Shown piece after piece: positions 9,871 to 21,245 of a stretch of 64,000 nt of DNA (positions are counted from its first letter, which is position 1; each line of letters begins with the position of its first letter). The stretch lies in the NCBI GenBank assembly GCA_007922195.1, contig ML682067.1, positions 7,964,914 to 8,028,913 on the forward strand. The letters are read 5' to 3'. The DNA is from Podocnemis expansa. Lineage: Eukaryota; Chordata; Testudines; Podocnemididae. A program made the position numbers and the translations under genes. The notes under the pieces were generated by a model that worked only from the letters and a program-made list of their open reading frames with translations, searched no databases and was not told where the DNA came from.

Positions 9871-11840
9871 GCCTGTTAAAGCAGACTTTACAATATTATT
9901 ATCAGAGTCCAATAAAATAGGAAATTAAACTTACTGGAAATTCAAAGTGCTATATTTATGCTATTTCAGTACATATAATGTAGGCACTTAGTTACATTAA
10001 TTATACATAATGAGGAGTAAAGTTTTGCTTAACATTCTTCTATAAAGTACGTACTGTAGTCACAAAATTTTAGTAATGATGCTTCTGTCAACACTGTGGT
10101 GGCCATTGTTCTGTAAACTCCTGCATTCAGTGACTCAGTAATTATAGAAGTATGAAACACCTTAGTCAAAATAGGTATTTTTGGCATGTTTGAATATTGT
10201 CTTCTCACTTACTTTTTGATATGTGACTCTTTAAAAAATTTTAAATATTGCGTGAGGGATGATGGATTCATCATTCATCAATTCATGGTTTCATTTAATA
10301 CTTCAAAATTGGCAAGTCTTGTCATCCTCAGGAGTGCTATGAAGATATTCTACTGCAGAGCATTGAGTATTACAAACATTTCTGCAAACTGCAATTCAAT
10401 TGTTAAGAGAAAATAATTTTCTTCCTCTTTTGAACAAAACTCTAATCTGAAAACAGGCAACAATTGAGCAATATCGCAGTATGGATGACTGCACTGATGA
10501 ATATATATTTTATTGAACACTAGTCACATTTGTTGTCAGCTAATATTCATCTTATTCTGTCATCTTTTGCATATTTCCCAACCTATTCTGCTAAAAGCAG
10601 CAGAAATGAATTAGGAACACTGACTTCTAGCTCAGTCTGTCCTAGCTGTAAAAAAGGTGGTTAGGAGGAAAGGAGAGAAGCTGGCTGCTGTTCAGTTTGG
10701 AGGATAGTTAACTCTAAAATCTAACTACCAGTTTGTGCAGAAGAAAAGACTCACCGCTGAAGTGTTTCCTTCATGACTGGGTCAGGCATAGCCGCTCTTT
10801 CTTGTCTGTTATCCCCTGATGAGGGTTAGTTCTATGCCACAGTGATCCATCTCTTTTCCTTACTCAACCTTCAGGTCTTTCTTTAGTTCTACACCTTTCA
10901 AGGTGACAATGTCCTACATGTTAAAAGTTCAATATCCTTACATTGAGTCTTTGGTTCTGATGCAGAGCCCCATACTCTTGGCGTTCTCTTGTCTCAAGGT
11001 TTTTCAATGTCCTTATTCGTTTATGTCAGGAGAGGCTTCACATCATCTTCTCCACAAGCTGGTAGGCAGAAGACATGAGTACCAAAGCCCAGTGGAGTTG
11101 AGAAAATGTGTGGACAAGTACTTATACCTGGTGGTGTGAGCTCTGCCTAAGGGCTCTTGACACCATTTGACCCTTTCTTGTTCCATTGTGAAATAAGAGT
11201 TGATTAAATCTCAGTTAAGAATCTCATACACATCACAGAACTGAAATCACTGATGACCAAATCTACAAATTAGACTTGCTTTGGGACAGTGTCTATGATG
11301 CAAGAGAATGCACAGTGGGAATTAGCAGTGTGGCTCACTCATCAACAGCTAAATCACTGAGAACTAGGTTAAATGGTGGGATCTGAAGACATCCCAGACT
11401 GTGACAAGCAGGCAGTCAGGCAGCAAGAAAGTGGAGTGAGCAAGGTGTCTTCTTCTTCTCTCCCCCAGCCAGATAAATTCTGCAGCTGAACCTCTGTCTG
11501 AATTCTGGGGCTGCCCTAACCAAGGACAACAACTGTGAGTGGGGTATGCTGAAAGGAGGGGCACATCAAAGAAACTTTTGGTTTCTGAAATATGAGGCAA
11601 AAAATAATCATCCAATGAAGTCTGGGGTGGGTGTTTTGCTCAGGGTTTTATACATATGAATCCTGCTTGTAGCATTTTTCCCACTTTAATGCTGAGTTAT
11701 TTGCCCCCTTTCATTAAATTTTCTTTTCTACATTCTGACTGTGCTTGCAAAAGGAGAAATATTGCCTCTAAAAGTGCCCAAAGGATGGTGTGTAATTGTC
11801 CCAGTTTACTGGGTGGGGTCTCAAGTGGGTTTTGTGATGT
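9871..11840. other. No recognisable gene or repeat
   Basis: About 2 kb of AT-rich, apparently unique DNA. Short open frames (e.g. 10186-10416, 10903-11139, 11364-11615) show no motif. It is consistent with intergenic or intronic DNA. Confidence 0.5.
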
Positions 11841-11848
11841 ATTGTTGA

Positions 11849-12073
11849 CAGGCTGGCCCAAGGTTTCTGTGTACCCTAGGTGATGGGGGATTTTGGCATC
11901 TCCACCCCACCCGTAGGCACTGGCCCCAGCGAGGGATTCAGAGCCAGCTGTGGATGGGCAGCGGCGATGCCACCGCAGGGATGCAGCTGCAGGCAGGGAA
12001 TCCCTTGGTCTCCTCTAATTTTTGGTGCCCTAGGCAACTGCCTAGGTTCACCTCTATGGGTGAACCAGCCCTG
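11849..12073. mobile_element. hAT-type MITE, 225 bp, with perfect 8-bp TSD
   Basis: The left end CAGGCTGGCC and right end ACCAGCCCTG form terminal inverted repeats. The flanks ATTGTTGA at 11841-11848 and 12074-12081 are an exact 8-bp target duplication. The interior is GC-rich and contains GGTGCCCTAGGCAACTGCCT near its right end, a block common in reptile hAT MITEs. It is non-coding. Confidence 0.93.
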
Positions 12074-13252
12074 ATTGTTGAAAAGAAACTCTTAGATATT
12101 GAATCTGGTCCTTCTTGCTACCAACACGAACCATCAAAAGGGTTACAATTATATGCAAGTATAATTGTGATGGCTTTGTAATTAAGAACAACATTTCATT
12201 GATGAAGCTTTCTGAGGCTTCCTTTCTAACTGTGGTTATACCCAAGAGTCAGATAGAATAGGAGCCCTGGGTGGACATGCATCTCTTATGTGGTCAGTAC
12301 CAACAGGATACTCATTAATTTGTCCAACGTAATGGCCAAAAAACTGGATAGTTTCTTACACCTCTGAATTCTAAATTCAGAAATACAAAAGGCAATTCCA
12401 AATCTAGCTGCATTGCCACTTCAAGAACCATCAGTACAGATTTGACAAACCTTAACTCATTTGCCATGTATAACCTCATAAATCTTAATCATATTTGAGA
12501 GTCCAACTCATCCCTATGTTTATAAGTACAGTTCTACAACTGGAGAGACAACTGTCAAGCTATAGTCTGATTTCCCATGATTAAAGATTTTTAAGTTCTT
12601 CTAGTCACTTCTTTTCAATCAGGCCTTTTACTTATCTTTTGACCATAGTAGCAGGCAAGAATTAGTGACAGCTTAGTTCTTAGGAGTCCTTGTATATTCA
12701 TTTAGTACTCTTATCATCACTATTTCCATAAAGTTTGCCTTCAAAAGGTTAAATCTAACAATTTCATCCATAAATTTATAGGCATTTCTCTGGTTGCTAC
12801 CCAAGGCACACAATGTAATATAATATTTGCACCACATGATATTTGCAGAGTTTGGACTTGAATCAGCTCTAATATTTTAAGTGTTGATTTAGAAGCTGAA
12901 TTAAAGAATTAACATCAGTAATTTTTGTACTATGCCCTATATGGCATCATCAGTGTTTTCTTATTGGCATCCCAATTGTTCCCAGCAATACTTTTAAGAA
13001 GATTTAGGATATGTTAGTCTTGATAGTATCTGTATGACACTTCCAAGTTTATTTGCTATTGAACATAACCCCTAAGAATTAAAATACTGAACTATCTGTA
13101 TTTTTTTCTACATAGATACTCCTTTTTGTAAAGATCATTCCCTTTGTTTTAACAAGTGAGAACTTAAGTCTCCAAGTATCTTCCCATTCTGACATCCCTA
13201 TGAGCACCGCATTGGTTCTCTCCACTGCTGTCTTAAGTAGTTTGTTTGGCCC

Positions 13253-14216
13253 TGTCATGTGATGCATACTGGGGTATGATCTGTGTAACTTTTCTGTTTG
13301 CTCCTGCCATGAAATTGTATGGTTTGATACCAGTTTGTGCCCTGCAAGATTCCTTTTTGAATGCTCATAACATGGTTTGCATTATTGTTTTGGTATCATG
13401 TTTCCTGCAGAATCATGCATGTATACAGATGTGAAGCATGTTCCCAGGTATCTCACATGGCTTGCGGGGAGGCAGACAATCAGAGCTGTCTCTCAGCACA
13501 GAGACTGAAGAGGTACATGACAAAGAAAATGCAAACTGAGCTCCCTGACAGGCTGAACAAAGATTATCTGGAAAGAGGAGGAGGGATGAAGAGGGTTTGA
13601 AAAGGAACAAGTACAAGCACTAGGAAGGGTAAGGAGATTTTTGCCAGAGACACTCTATCTTGGAACATCTCCAAGCAAGATCTGGGCCCTACCTAGGGAT
13701 AGACAGAGACTGGCTGCTTACAGCATCATTCAGCCAAACCTTGTGAGTAATCCTGGACAATGATGTTAGGTTAGAATGTGTTTTATATCTTTTATTTACT
13801 TTATTTAATGATTATGCATTGATTTGCTATATACTTACTTAAAATCATGTTCTAATCAATAAACTGGTGTTTGCTTCATCTAAAGCTGTGTGAACTTTAG
13901 AGACTCTGAATGAGCAGAGCTGGGGCATTCATGTTTCTTTGACAAAAGGGTGAACTGGTATCTCTGAGCCTACAGTGATCTGAGATGGGCCTTGATCCCA
14001 TGGTGTGGCAGGTGGGAGTGCTTGCTAAGGGACTGCCCCTGAGTGGCTAGAGAGCTCACATTTACTATCTGGGACCAATTAAACACAGGAGGCTAGTGTG
14101 GACTGATCCAGGTGTGGGTGACCACTTAACAATGTGGAGTAAGTCAGGGACCAAGGAGTGGTGATTGGAGAGGCACAACAGCACCCAAGATCAGATTCTG
14201 GTAGGGGAATGTCACA
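13253..14216 (+). mobile_element. Solo LTR-like insertion in the old LINE (964 bp)
   Basis: The LINE RT is interrupted between its motif-B segment (left edge about 14272) and its C-terminal segment (right edge 13267). The inserted block starts TGTCATG, ends TGTCACA, and is flanked by GGCCC (13248-13252) and GGCCT (14217-14221), a plausible 5-bp TSD with one mismatch. Inside, CAATAAAC near 13857-13864 could be the polyadenylation signal, as expected for an LTR. No internal retroviral coding is present. The boundaries are the best fit by eye rather than certain. Confidence 0.55.
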
Positions 14217-15769
14217 GGCCTATATAACACACTATGGAACACAGAGTACTATCTATTCCTGATTGTATACTCTATGGGAGATCTTTAACCATAATGTTAA
14301 ACAAGGTATTGCTGATAGCACTTCCTTCTGGGTTGTCATTAGTATGTTTATAAATATTTGACAAAGCTACCCTCATCCTGACTTGTATCATTCTATCACT
14401 TAAGATGTCCCTTATCCACCCAAACATTCCTCCTCTTATTTCAATTCTGGGTATCATATACAGCAAGTTTTCCCTCTCTAATATTTCATACACTTTTGTC
14501 AATGTTCAAAAATATAGCTATCATGAATGTTCTTCCTTGGGTTTTTTTGGTATTTGTTTCTAATTTTACAATAAAATCAACAGTTCATCTTCCTTTGCTG
14601 AAATCAGTTTCTTCACAGATTATAAATTCATTTTTCTAAGTATACATCTAAATCTCTTATTTGCTATTCTTTCCATATTTTTTTTCCTCATGCAGTGTGA
14701 AGGCAATAGCTCTATACACTTCAGATCTTGTGCAGGTTTTCCTATTGGTATAACTATAACTTGCTTTCACTCCGGCAGCAGTTTTCCCTTTTCCCGATAT
14801 ATTATATATAACTTCAATAAAACTCATAAACAAATTTCTGGTAGGGGCTTGATACTGCATTGCTTGTGCTGTCCTTATCTGGAATTCAGTTCTTTCTTTT
14901 GTCTTTAGCCCTTTTGAGTTACTGTATGATGAAATTTCCATACCATATGTCATCTTTATGTTCCAACCAGCCATTTTGGAGCTCAGAAATTTCTTCAAAA
15001 TACTTTTTTTTTTGGTTCCCGGATTTTTTTTTTTTTACTTTGATTTGTAGCATTACTAAGTATTTGGAACTGACTTGCTAAAATGACATTTCTTAAATTA
15101 GAATTTTAAACGCTATGATTTATTTTAAGGCAAGGTATGCATTGGATTTTACTCTATATCCCATTCATTCTTTTATGTATCTCTGAAATTTTGGAATTTT
15201 TCTTTATTTTTCCACAATACTTTCTCCAACTTTTTATTTGCCTTTTTAACAGGTCTTTCTTCTACCACATTTTATATTTTATACCTCAATCCCTGCTATT
15301 AGTACCAATAACTTGTTTGTTTGCCTTATTTTCTTTTTAAATTGGTATCCTACAATCTTCATTCCACCAAATTTCTGAATCTTTAGCAGTTCTATATCTT
15401 GCGTAAAGTTGGGTTTGCTGTTACTTCAACTTCCATTATTATATTATCATGACGTTCCTCTAAATTGTCATTTATACAATTGGTACTTAGATGCTCATCA
15501 CATTTACTCTTGAACAGTCCCCAGTTTGCTTTTCTAAGGCTCCAGATGCAGATTCCTTCAGTGTTTTGAGTATTATCTTGACCTTGATATGTAATTAGTA
15601 TAGGGAAGTGATCACTTCCCATTCCATCTTCTTTATAGATTTCCCAGTTGCATTTACTCAGTATATTGCTTATTACAGTTCCTAGACCTAAACATATAAG
15701 TGTTCCATCCACCAGATTAAACCAATTTCAGTAATATCAATGAGTGAACTAATCCAAGGGGAGTTGTTG

Positions 15770-16298
15770 GGGCAAAAAATCTCTCTGGCTTCAAAATGGA
15801 ACTTGATTTATGGAGGAGGTGGTATGAGGGGATGGCCTTGTTTGGCAATTGATTGATTTGTTTGTTTATTTATTTATTGTATTTATCATTATTGGTGGTG
15901 AATATGCCAGTGACCTGAGAAGGGACATTAGACGGAGTTGGTTCTGAGTTATTACAAAGAATTCTTTCTTGGGTGTCTGGCTGCTGAGACTTGCCCATGT
16001 GCTCACGGTTTTAACTGATTGCTGTATTTGGGGTCAGGAAGGAATTTTTCCCCAGGGCAAATTGGCAAGGTCTCTGGAATTTTTCACCTTAGTCGGTAGC
16101 ATGAGGCATGGCTCACTTGCTAGTGGATTCTCTGTACTTTAAAGTCTCTAAATCATGATTTGAGGACTTTAATAACTCAGTCATAGGTCAGAGGTTTATT
16201 ACAGAGTAGGTGGGTAAGATTTTATGGCCTGTATTATGCAGGAGGTCAGACTAGATGATCCTATTGGTGCCTTCTGACCTTAGAGTCTATTAAGCTAT
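15770..16298 (+). mobile_element. CR1 3' tail inserted in the old LINE
   Basis: Plus-strand CR1 3' UTR: CTTGGGTGTCTGGCTGCTGA near 15970, GGTCAGGAAGGAATTTTTCC near 16033, AATCATGATTTGAGGACTTT near 16150, and GAGGTCAGACTAGATGATCC then CCTTCTGACCTTAGAGTCTA up to about 16290. It lies inside the minus-strand LINE endonuclease, since recognisable endonuclease sequence flanks it on both sides. The left boundary is approximate, and the terminal octamer repeat is reduced to GTCTATTAAGCTATG. Confidence 0.75.
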
Positions 16299-16562
16299 GA
16301 CCTGTTCAATCTGTTAGCCATTATAATCAGTTTTCCTGCTTCCCCCTAAATTCATTATGGCTATTAAGACCTCCACAAATAATGTACATGTTCTTGATAC
16401 TCTGAGCTGACTCACACAATTCTAAATTTTCTAGGCTTTTTTAATATGAGGTGTAAATATTATAGATTTATTTAAAGGTGTTGTTATTTTGCATATGAAC
16501 TGAAACAGTTGTGTAATTAAAACTTAAGTTCTGCACTTAGAATAGTCTTAGTTAAATTAAAA

Positions 16563-16627
16563 TATATCTATCTATAGATATAGATAGATAGATATATCTC
16601 TCTATATAGCTATATCTACATATCAAT
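16563..16627. repeat. (TAGA/TATC)n microsatellite, left flank of the R4 LINE
   Basis: An imperfect array of TATC/GATA tetranucleotides with internal dyad symmetry. A matching array lies at the other end of the R4 element (21184-21245), so the element sits inside one microsatellite. Confidence 0.9.
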
Positions 16628-16633
16628 ATAATG

Positions 16634-16706
16634 ACTGGATAGCATAGTGGTTAAGAGTACTGCCCTTTGATATGGGAGACTGGGATTCAAATCCTGGTGG
16701 GTACCT
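16634..16706 (+). other. tRNA-like sequence with A and B boxes at the head of the R4 LINE
   Basis: TAGCATAGTGG at 16640-16650 fits the RNA polymerase III A box (TRGYNNARNGG). GATTCAAATCC at 16684-16694 fits the B box (GTTCRANNCC-like, one or two changes). Spacing is about 33 bp, as in tRNA genes. The anticodon arm is imperfect (CCC/GGG around an 8-nt loop) and no acceptor stem closes cleanly, so this is not a functional tRNA gene. It is either a tRNA-derived promoter head of the LINE or a SINE joined to it. Confidence 0.6.
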
Positions 16707-19664
16707 GCCTACTTTTCCAGTAGGGGTCCTTGGACAAAAGCCTCACTTGCCTACCTTGAATATGAGAGTGACACGAACTAGGAGAGTCATGCCAGCTGGG
16801 ATGTTGCCCGGATTAACAAGGTCTGTGTCAGATGTTGGGGAACCAGGACAATCTGACGATAAGTGGGCTACTGGAACAAACCATACATGGATGAGACAAG
16901 AGAACCTGGAACTGAGGGAATGCTACTACAACAGTAGACCTAAGGAGAAGGCATATATGAAAGGGAGGAGGGAACTATGGATAGACAAAAGACCTATGTC
17001 CACACTAACTGAGAAAACAGCTAGTTACCCAATGCTTCAACATAGTAAAGAGGAAGCTAGTCTCACAACTTGAGATAGACCAAGTCCACGTTACATCCTG
17101 GACTCAAGAAGAAGACCCAGAAGAACTCTCACGAGGTCCCTTCCAGCCCTATGATATGATGATGATGATGAAGAACAACTAAATGTACAGCCAACGCCTG
17201 AAGCTGGAACTTCACTGCCACCCCTTCCATTACAGAGCACAGCAGCTGATATGAGGCATAAGATCATGGATAAACTAGCTACAGTCAACCCTCAAGACTG
17301 ATTACTAAGGCTCGTTGGAGAAGTACCATCAGATAGTATGATAGAAGATGCCAATAGAGCCCTAACAACAATTCCCACTACCACCATAACTCAAACCAGT
17401 GAACTGGTATACGCTACAGCCTCTGTAATCCTGGAGATACTTGGCTACACCATCAAGAAGAACAGCAGTACATACCCCCCCTGGAAAATGAGGTTGGAGG
17501 ATAAGATCAAGGCAACTTGGAGAGAAGTTAGTCAGCTGGTGGAACTACAGAAGGGTGTAGAGATTAAGGGTAAGACTCGGCTACTGAAAAAATACAAGGG
17601 CCTGACTCCATCTGAAGCCCTAGAGACTGCTAAACAAAGGCTCACAGCACTGGCTACGAGGCTAAGGAGATACACTAGAGAAGCAGAGGCCAAGAAGATA
17701 AATGCCCTATTCTCCAAAAAACTATCCAAGGTGTACTCCCAACTGCAGTGCAACAACACAATAACAGCAGAGCCACCAACAGCAGAAACTGAACAGCACT
17801 GGAAGAACATATGGGAGAAAAAGAAGACTCATAACACCAGTGCAAAGTGGCTGCAGGACCTGAGAACAGACCACAGCAATCTCCCAGAACAGGAACCAGT
17901 CACCATCACAGTAGCAGACATCCGACAGTGGGTCAAGAACATGAAGAGCTGGACAGCACCTGGCCCAGACATGATCCACACCTACTGGCTAAAGAAACTA
18001 ACAGCAGTGCATGAACACCTAGCAGCACAGATGAACCAGCTGCTAGCAGCAGGCTCCCACCCAGACTGGCTAACACAAGGAAGGACAGTGTTGATCTTGA
18101 AAGACCCCCACAAGGGAACAGCACCTTCCAACTACCAGTCAATAACCTGCCTCCCCACAACATGGAAAGTCCTATCAGGCATCATAGCCGCCAAGCTACA
18201 GGACCACATGGGCCAGTACATGAGCACAGCTCAGAAGGGCATTGGGAACAACACCAGAGGTTCAAAACACCAGTTGCTCATAGATAGAGCAGTTGCCCCA
18301 GACTCAAGGTCTAGACAGACCAATCTGAGCACAGCCTGGATTGACTATAAGAAAGCCTACGACTCAATGCCACACACATGGATCTGTGAATGTCTGGCGC
18401 TATACAAAGTCAACAGGACACTAAGGACCTTCCTCAAGAACTCAATGGGACTGTGGAAGACAACACTGGAAGTCAACTCAAGACAGCTTGCACAAGTGGC
18501 CATCAAATGCAGCATATACCAAGGTGATGCACTGTCCTTGCTGCTGTTCTGCATTGGCTTGAACCTCTCAGCCAGATAATCACAAGGACTGGATATGGAT
18601 ACAAGCTCAGGAGTGAAACTACCATTAGCCACCTCCTCTACATGGATGACATCAAGCTGTATGCTAAGAATGAATGAGACATCGACTCACTAATCCACCT
18701 GAAACAGATCTACAGTAAGGATATTGGGATGTCATTCGGACTGGAGAAGTGTGGCCAGATGGTAGTAAAGAGAGGGAAGGTAGTCAAGACTGATGGGGTG
18801 GAACTACCAGCAGACCACATAGCAGACATACAGACCAGCTACAAGTACCTTGGCATCCCACAGTCACATGGGAACCACGATGAGGAGGCAAGGAAGACAG
18901 CAACATCCAAGTACCACCAAAGGATAAGACGGGTCCCAAAGAGCCAGCTCAATGGGAAGAACAAGATCCACGCCATCAACAGGTATGCCCTGCCAGTCAT
19001 CAGATACCCTGGTGGTATAGTGAGCTGACCAAAGGAGGACATAGAGGCTGCCAATGTGAAGCCCTGGAAGCTCCTCACAATGTACGGAGGTTTCCACCTC
19101 AAATCCAACACTCAGAGACTGAACACCAGCCAGAAAGAAGGCGGGCGGGGTGACTGTCAAACCCACTGTCCTGGACGAAACCCAGAGCATCCAGGAGTAC
19201 ATCAGTAAGATGGCACCTAAAGATGAACTGCTGAGAGAATGCCTGAGGCAGCAACACACATGGGAGGAAGATCAAGCAGAAGAAGTGCCATGGCAAGACA
19301 AGATCCTGCATGGGATGTACCATCAACAGATAGCTGAGGTGGTTGACATTGGGAAATCCTACCAGTGGCTGGAAAGGTCTGGACTAAAAGACAGCACTGA
19401 GGCACTGATCATAGCAGCACAAGAACAGGCACTGAGCACCAGATCCATTGAAGCAGGGGTCTACCACACTAGACAGGACCCAAGGTGCAGACTGTGCAGA
19501 GAGGCCTCAGAGACAGTCCAACACATAGTGGCAGGATGTAAGATGCAGGCAGGAACAGCATACACTGAACGATACAACCAAGTAGCTGGCATTGTGTACA
19601 GGAACATCTGCACAGTGTATGGGCTAGACCCTCCCAAGACCAGATGGGAGATTCCACAGAAGGT
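16672..19664 (+). pseudogene. R4-type LINE ORF: N-terminal region, RT and CCHC knuckle
   Basis: The longest open part, 17338-18579 (413 residues), has the RT fingers and palm. SWTAPGPDMIHTYWLKK and SNYQSITCLPTTWKV are the early blocks, ID.KKAYDSMPH is motif A (the catalytic Asp is in WIDYKKAYDS) and YQGDALS is motif B. A one-base loss near 18565 shifts frame. In the shifted frame, HLLYMDDIKLYAKNE near 18628-18675 carries the catalytic YMDD (motif C), followed by a stop. Further pieces are 18729-19028 and 19150-19746. The latter has CRLCREASETVQHIVAGC near 19486-19539, a C-x2-C-x7-H-x4-C zinc knuckle. The reading frame is cut at 19667 by an LTR and resumes at 20738. Both catalytic aspartates of motif C are retained. 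Confidence 0.87.
17127..17169 (+). repeat. Minimal CR1 3' tail inserted in the R4 ORF
   Basis: GAGGTCCCTTCCAGCCCTAT at about 17133-17152, followed by an ATG-rich run, is the extreme 3' end of a CR1 copy. GAAGAAC occurs on both sides (17120-17126 and 17170-17176) and may be the target duplication. The 43-bp insert plus 7-bp duplication would add 50 bp and shift the reading frame. Confidence 0.55.
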
Positions 19665-19667
19665 CGT

Positions 19668-20737
19668 TGTAAAGAGGCTGCAAGATGGCCGCCTCCAGAA
19701 GAGGCAAGATGGGTGCCGTGGGGCTGCCACTCAAACTGGAAGGTAGGGGGTGGGACAGGAAGCATAAAGCCTGGGCCAGGGAGCTCAGTCCAGCCCTGGC
19801 CACTGGAGGAGAACAATGGCCCCCTCTGGGCTCCTCAGGCCCGGCTCTTTCCCCAGCAGAGGAGAGCTGGGCCTACCCGCTGCCCTCCAGTCCCATACGG
19901 GGATGGCTGGCTTGGGCCTCCCATGGCGGGCATCCTGTGGGAGGAGCTCCCTCCGCCTGCGGCGGTAGGCAGTGTGCCCAAAAGGATGTCAGGGAGGGCC
20001 AGGAGTACGGAGAATGGACCCCAGCAGCTACCGGGGAGGTCCTGGAGGAACTGCCCCAGCTCCGCCCGAAGCAGACCCTTCTGGCAGACTGGTCCTGGAG
20101 GAGCTCCCTCTCGCCTCGGACCCGGTCGACCTACCCAAGCCACCCCCTGAGGAGATGGAGGTCACCCTGGAATTCCCAGACCTGCCCCCACCGGACACTA
20201 TGGAGGGCTTCTATTCTGTGCCACTCAGTGAGTACCCCAAGGACGTTGAGGACGGGGCAGACCAGGTACTAGTGGGAGAGGGGGAGAACGGTAGCCCAGA
20301 GGAGTTACACACCCCCATATCAGGGTCAGCATGTTGCTTTCGGATCCCCGCTGACCCCCTGATTAAAATGTCCGGCCGCTGTTAGGGCCCTGGGCTGGGA
20401 CACAGTGGAGTAGAGTGGGCCTGTGTCCTACCTCCTCCTGTCCTCCTTTCCCGAGATGTCAACCCCGAGTGCTACCCCACCTTGTTTGACCCCGACTGCA
20501 GTGCGACTTGTGGACTGTACGCCCGGTTACAGGCACAGGACCCCGGGTGAACTGTCCTACCCGACCTCTAAACTGATAGTTACCTCCCCTCGTGGGTTGG
20601 GAACATACTGCCCGCTACCCATCCCCCAGGGGAAAGACGGACCAGCAGGAACACTTGAGCAAATAACTCCCCAAACTGCCCACCAGGGGATGACCTCCTG
20701 GTGGGCCAAACAAACTGCTCGCTTACACCCCACTACA
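19668..20737. mobile_element. Solo LTR or LTR-like element, 1070 bp, TSD GTCGT/GTCAT
   Basis: A GC-rich block that begins TGT and ends ACA interrupts the R4 ORF. It is flanked by GTCGT (19663-19667) and GTCAT (20738-20742). The one difference is a CpG-to-CpA change, the commonest methylation decay. Removing the block and one TSD copy restores the R4 reading frame exactly across the junction, which supports the boundaries strongly. TG...CA ends with a 5-bp duplication fit an LTR retroelement. I see no pol or gag in it, so it is a solo LTR or a non-autonomous unit. The overlapping GC-rich open frames inside (e.g. 19685-20272) have no recognisable domain. Confidence 0.8.
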
Positions 20738-21136
20738 GTCATGGAGAATAACAGGGCTAAGATTCTGTGGGACTTCCAGATCCAGACGGACAGGCAGGTA
20801 CCGGCCAATCAACCAGACATCGTGGTAATAGACAAGGACCAGAAGACAGCGGTGGTGATAGATGTAGCAGTGCCAAGTGACAGCAACATCAGGAAGAAGG
20901 AGTATGAGAAGCTGGAGAAGTACAAGGGCCTGAAAGAGGAACTAGAGAGGATGTGGAAAGTAAAGGCCAAAGTAGTCCCAGTGGTGGTAGGAGCACTCGG
21001 GGCTGTGACTTCTAAGCTGGGAGAGTGGCTCCAACAGATCCCAGGAGCAACATCAGAGCTCTCTGTCCAGAAGAGTGCAGTGCTAGGAACATCTAAGATA
21101 CTGCACAGAACCCTCAAACTCCCAGGCCTCTGGTAG
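20738..21136 (+). pseudogene. R4-type LINE ORF C-terminus: restriction-like endonuclease
   Basis: This is the open continuation of the R4 protein after the LTR insertion. ILWDFQIQTDRQV is followed by QPDIVVIDKDQK and AVVIDVAVPSD, an arrangement that fits the PD...D/E catalytic core of restriction-like endonucleases in R2/R4-type LINEs. A Lys/Glu-rich helix and a short hydrophobic tail ending LKLPGLW follow, then a stop at about 21134. This module would nick the target DNA to prime reverse transcription. Confidence 0.8.
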
Positions 21137-21183
21137 GGTTGAGGAAGACACATACCACCCATAGGGGTGAGAGGGGAATTTTT

Positions 21184-21245
21184 TTATCTCTATATCTATA
21201 TCTAGATCTAGATCTAGATCTAGATATATATACATACACACACAG
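21184..21245. repeat. (TATC/TAGA)n microsatellite, right flank of the R4 LINE
   Basis: A run of TATCTATATC and TAGATC units followed by TATATACATACACACACA. It pairs with the left array at 16563-16627 as the two halves of a split microsatellite. Confidence 0.9.

Larger units (their letters stand above)
12250..16470 (-). mobile_element. Old APE-type LINE (I/jockey/Nimb-like), minus strand, split by insertions
   Basis: Reading leftward from 16470, several fragments of one LINE ORF2 can be recognised. These are an endonuclease piece with ICGGLNSHNEFRG (degenerate GDFN..H..W motif, about 16420-16330), its continuation with GSDHFPI (15712-15392), a linker region (14998-14657), and the RT. A segment 14502-14272 has ILSDRMIQVRMRVALS and a degenerate PQGS motif (NPEGSAISNTLFNIMVKDLP). 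A further RT C-terminal segment has LKFSLVKTKGMIFTKR (13267-13079). Further left, FLGVMFNSK and IQVQTLQISCGA-like blocks continue to about 12300. An LTR (13253-14216) and a CR1 tail (about 15770-16298) interrupt it. The exact clade is unresolved. Confidence 0.75.
16628..21183 (+). mobile_element. R4/Dong-type LINE with restriction-like endonuclease
   Basis: This non-LTR retrotransposon contains, in order: a tRNA-like head, an N-terminal region, a long RT, a CCHC zinc knuckle and a C-terminal PD-(D/E)XK-type endonuclease. There is no APE domain. That domain order is diagnostic of the R2/R4/NeSL group rather than CR1. The length is about 4.55 kb, or about 3.4 kb after subtracting the inserted LTR (19668-20737 plus its TSD copy) and a small CR1 tail. 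The ORF is broken by several stops and frameshifts but is otherwise clear. The element lies within a TAGA microsatellite; Dong of silkworm is known to insert in simple repeats, so this may reflect target preference. The exact clade is my judgement from domain order. Confidence 0.85.

Noticed and set aside
16634..16706. Functional tRNA gene
   Set aside because: The A and B boxes are good, but the acceptor stem does not close, the anticodon loop is 8 nt and there is no terminator T-run in place. Treated as a tRNA-derived element head.
19685..20385. Overlapping 195-, 168- and 137-codon frames
   Set aside because: They lie inside a GC-rich LTR whose removal restores the LINE frame. Several phases are open at once, and composition is Pro/Gly/Ala-rich without motifs.
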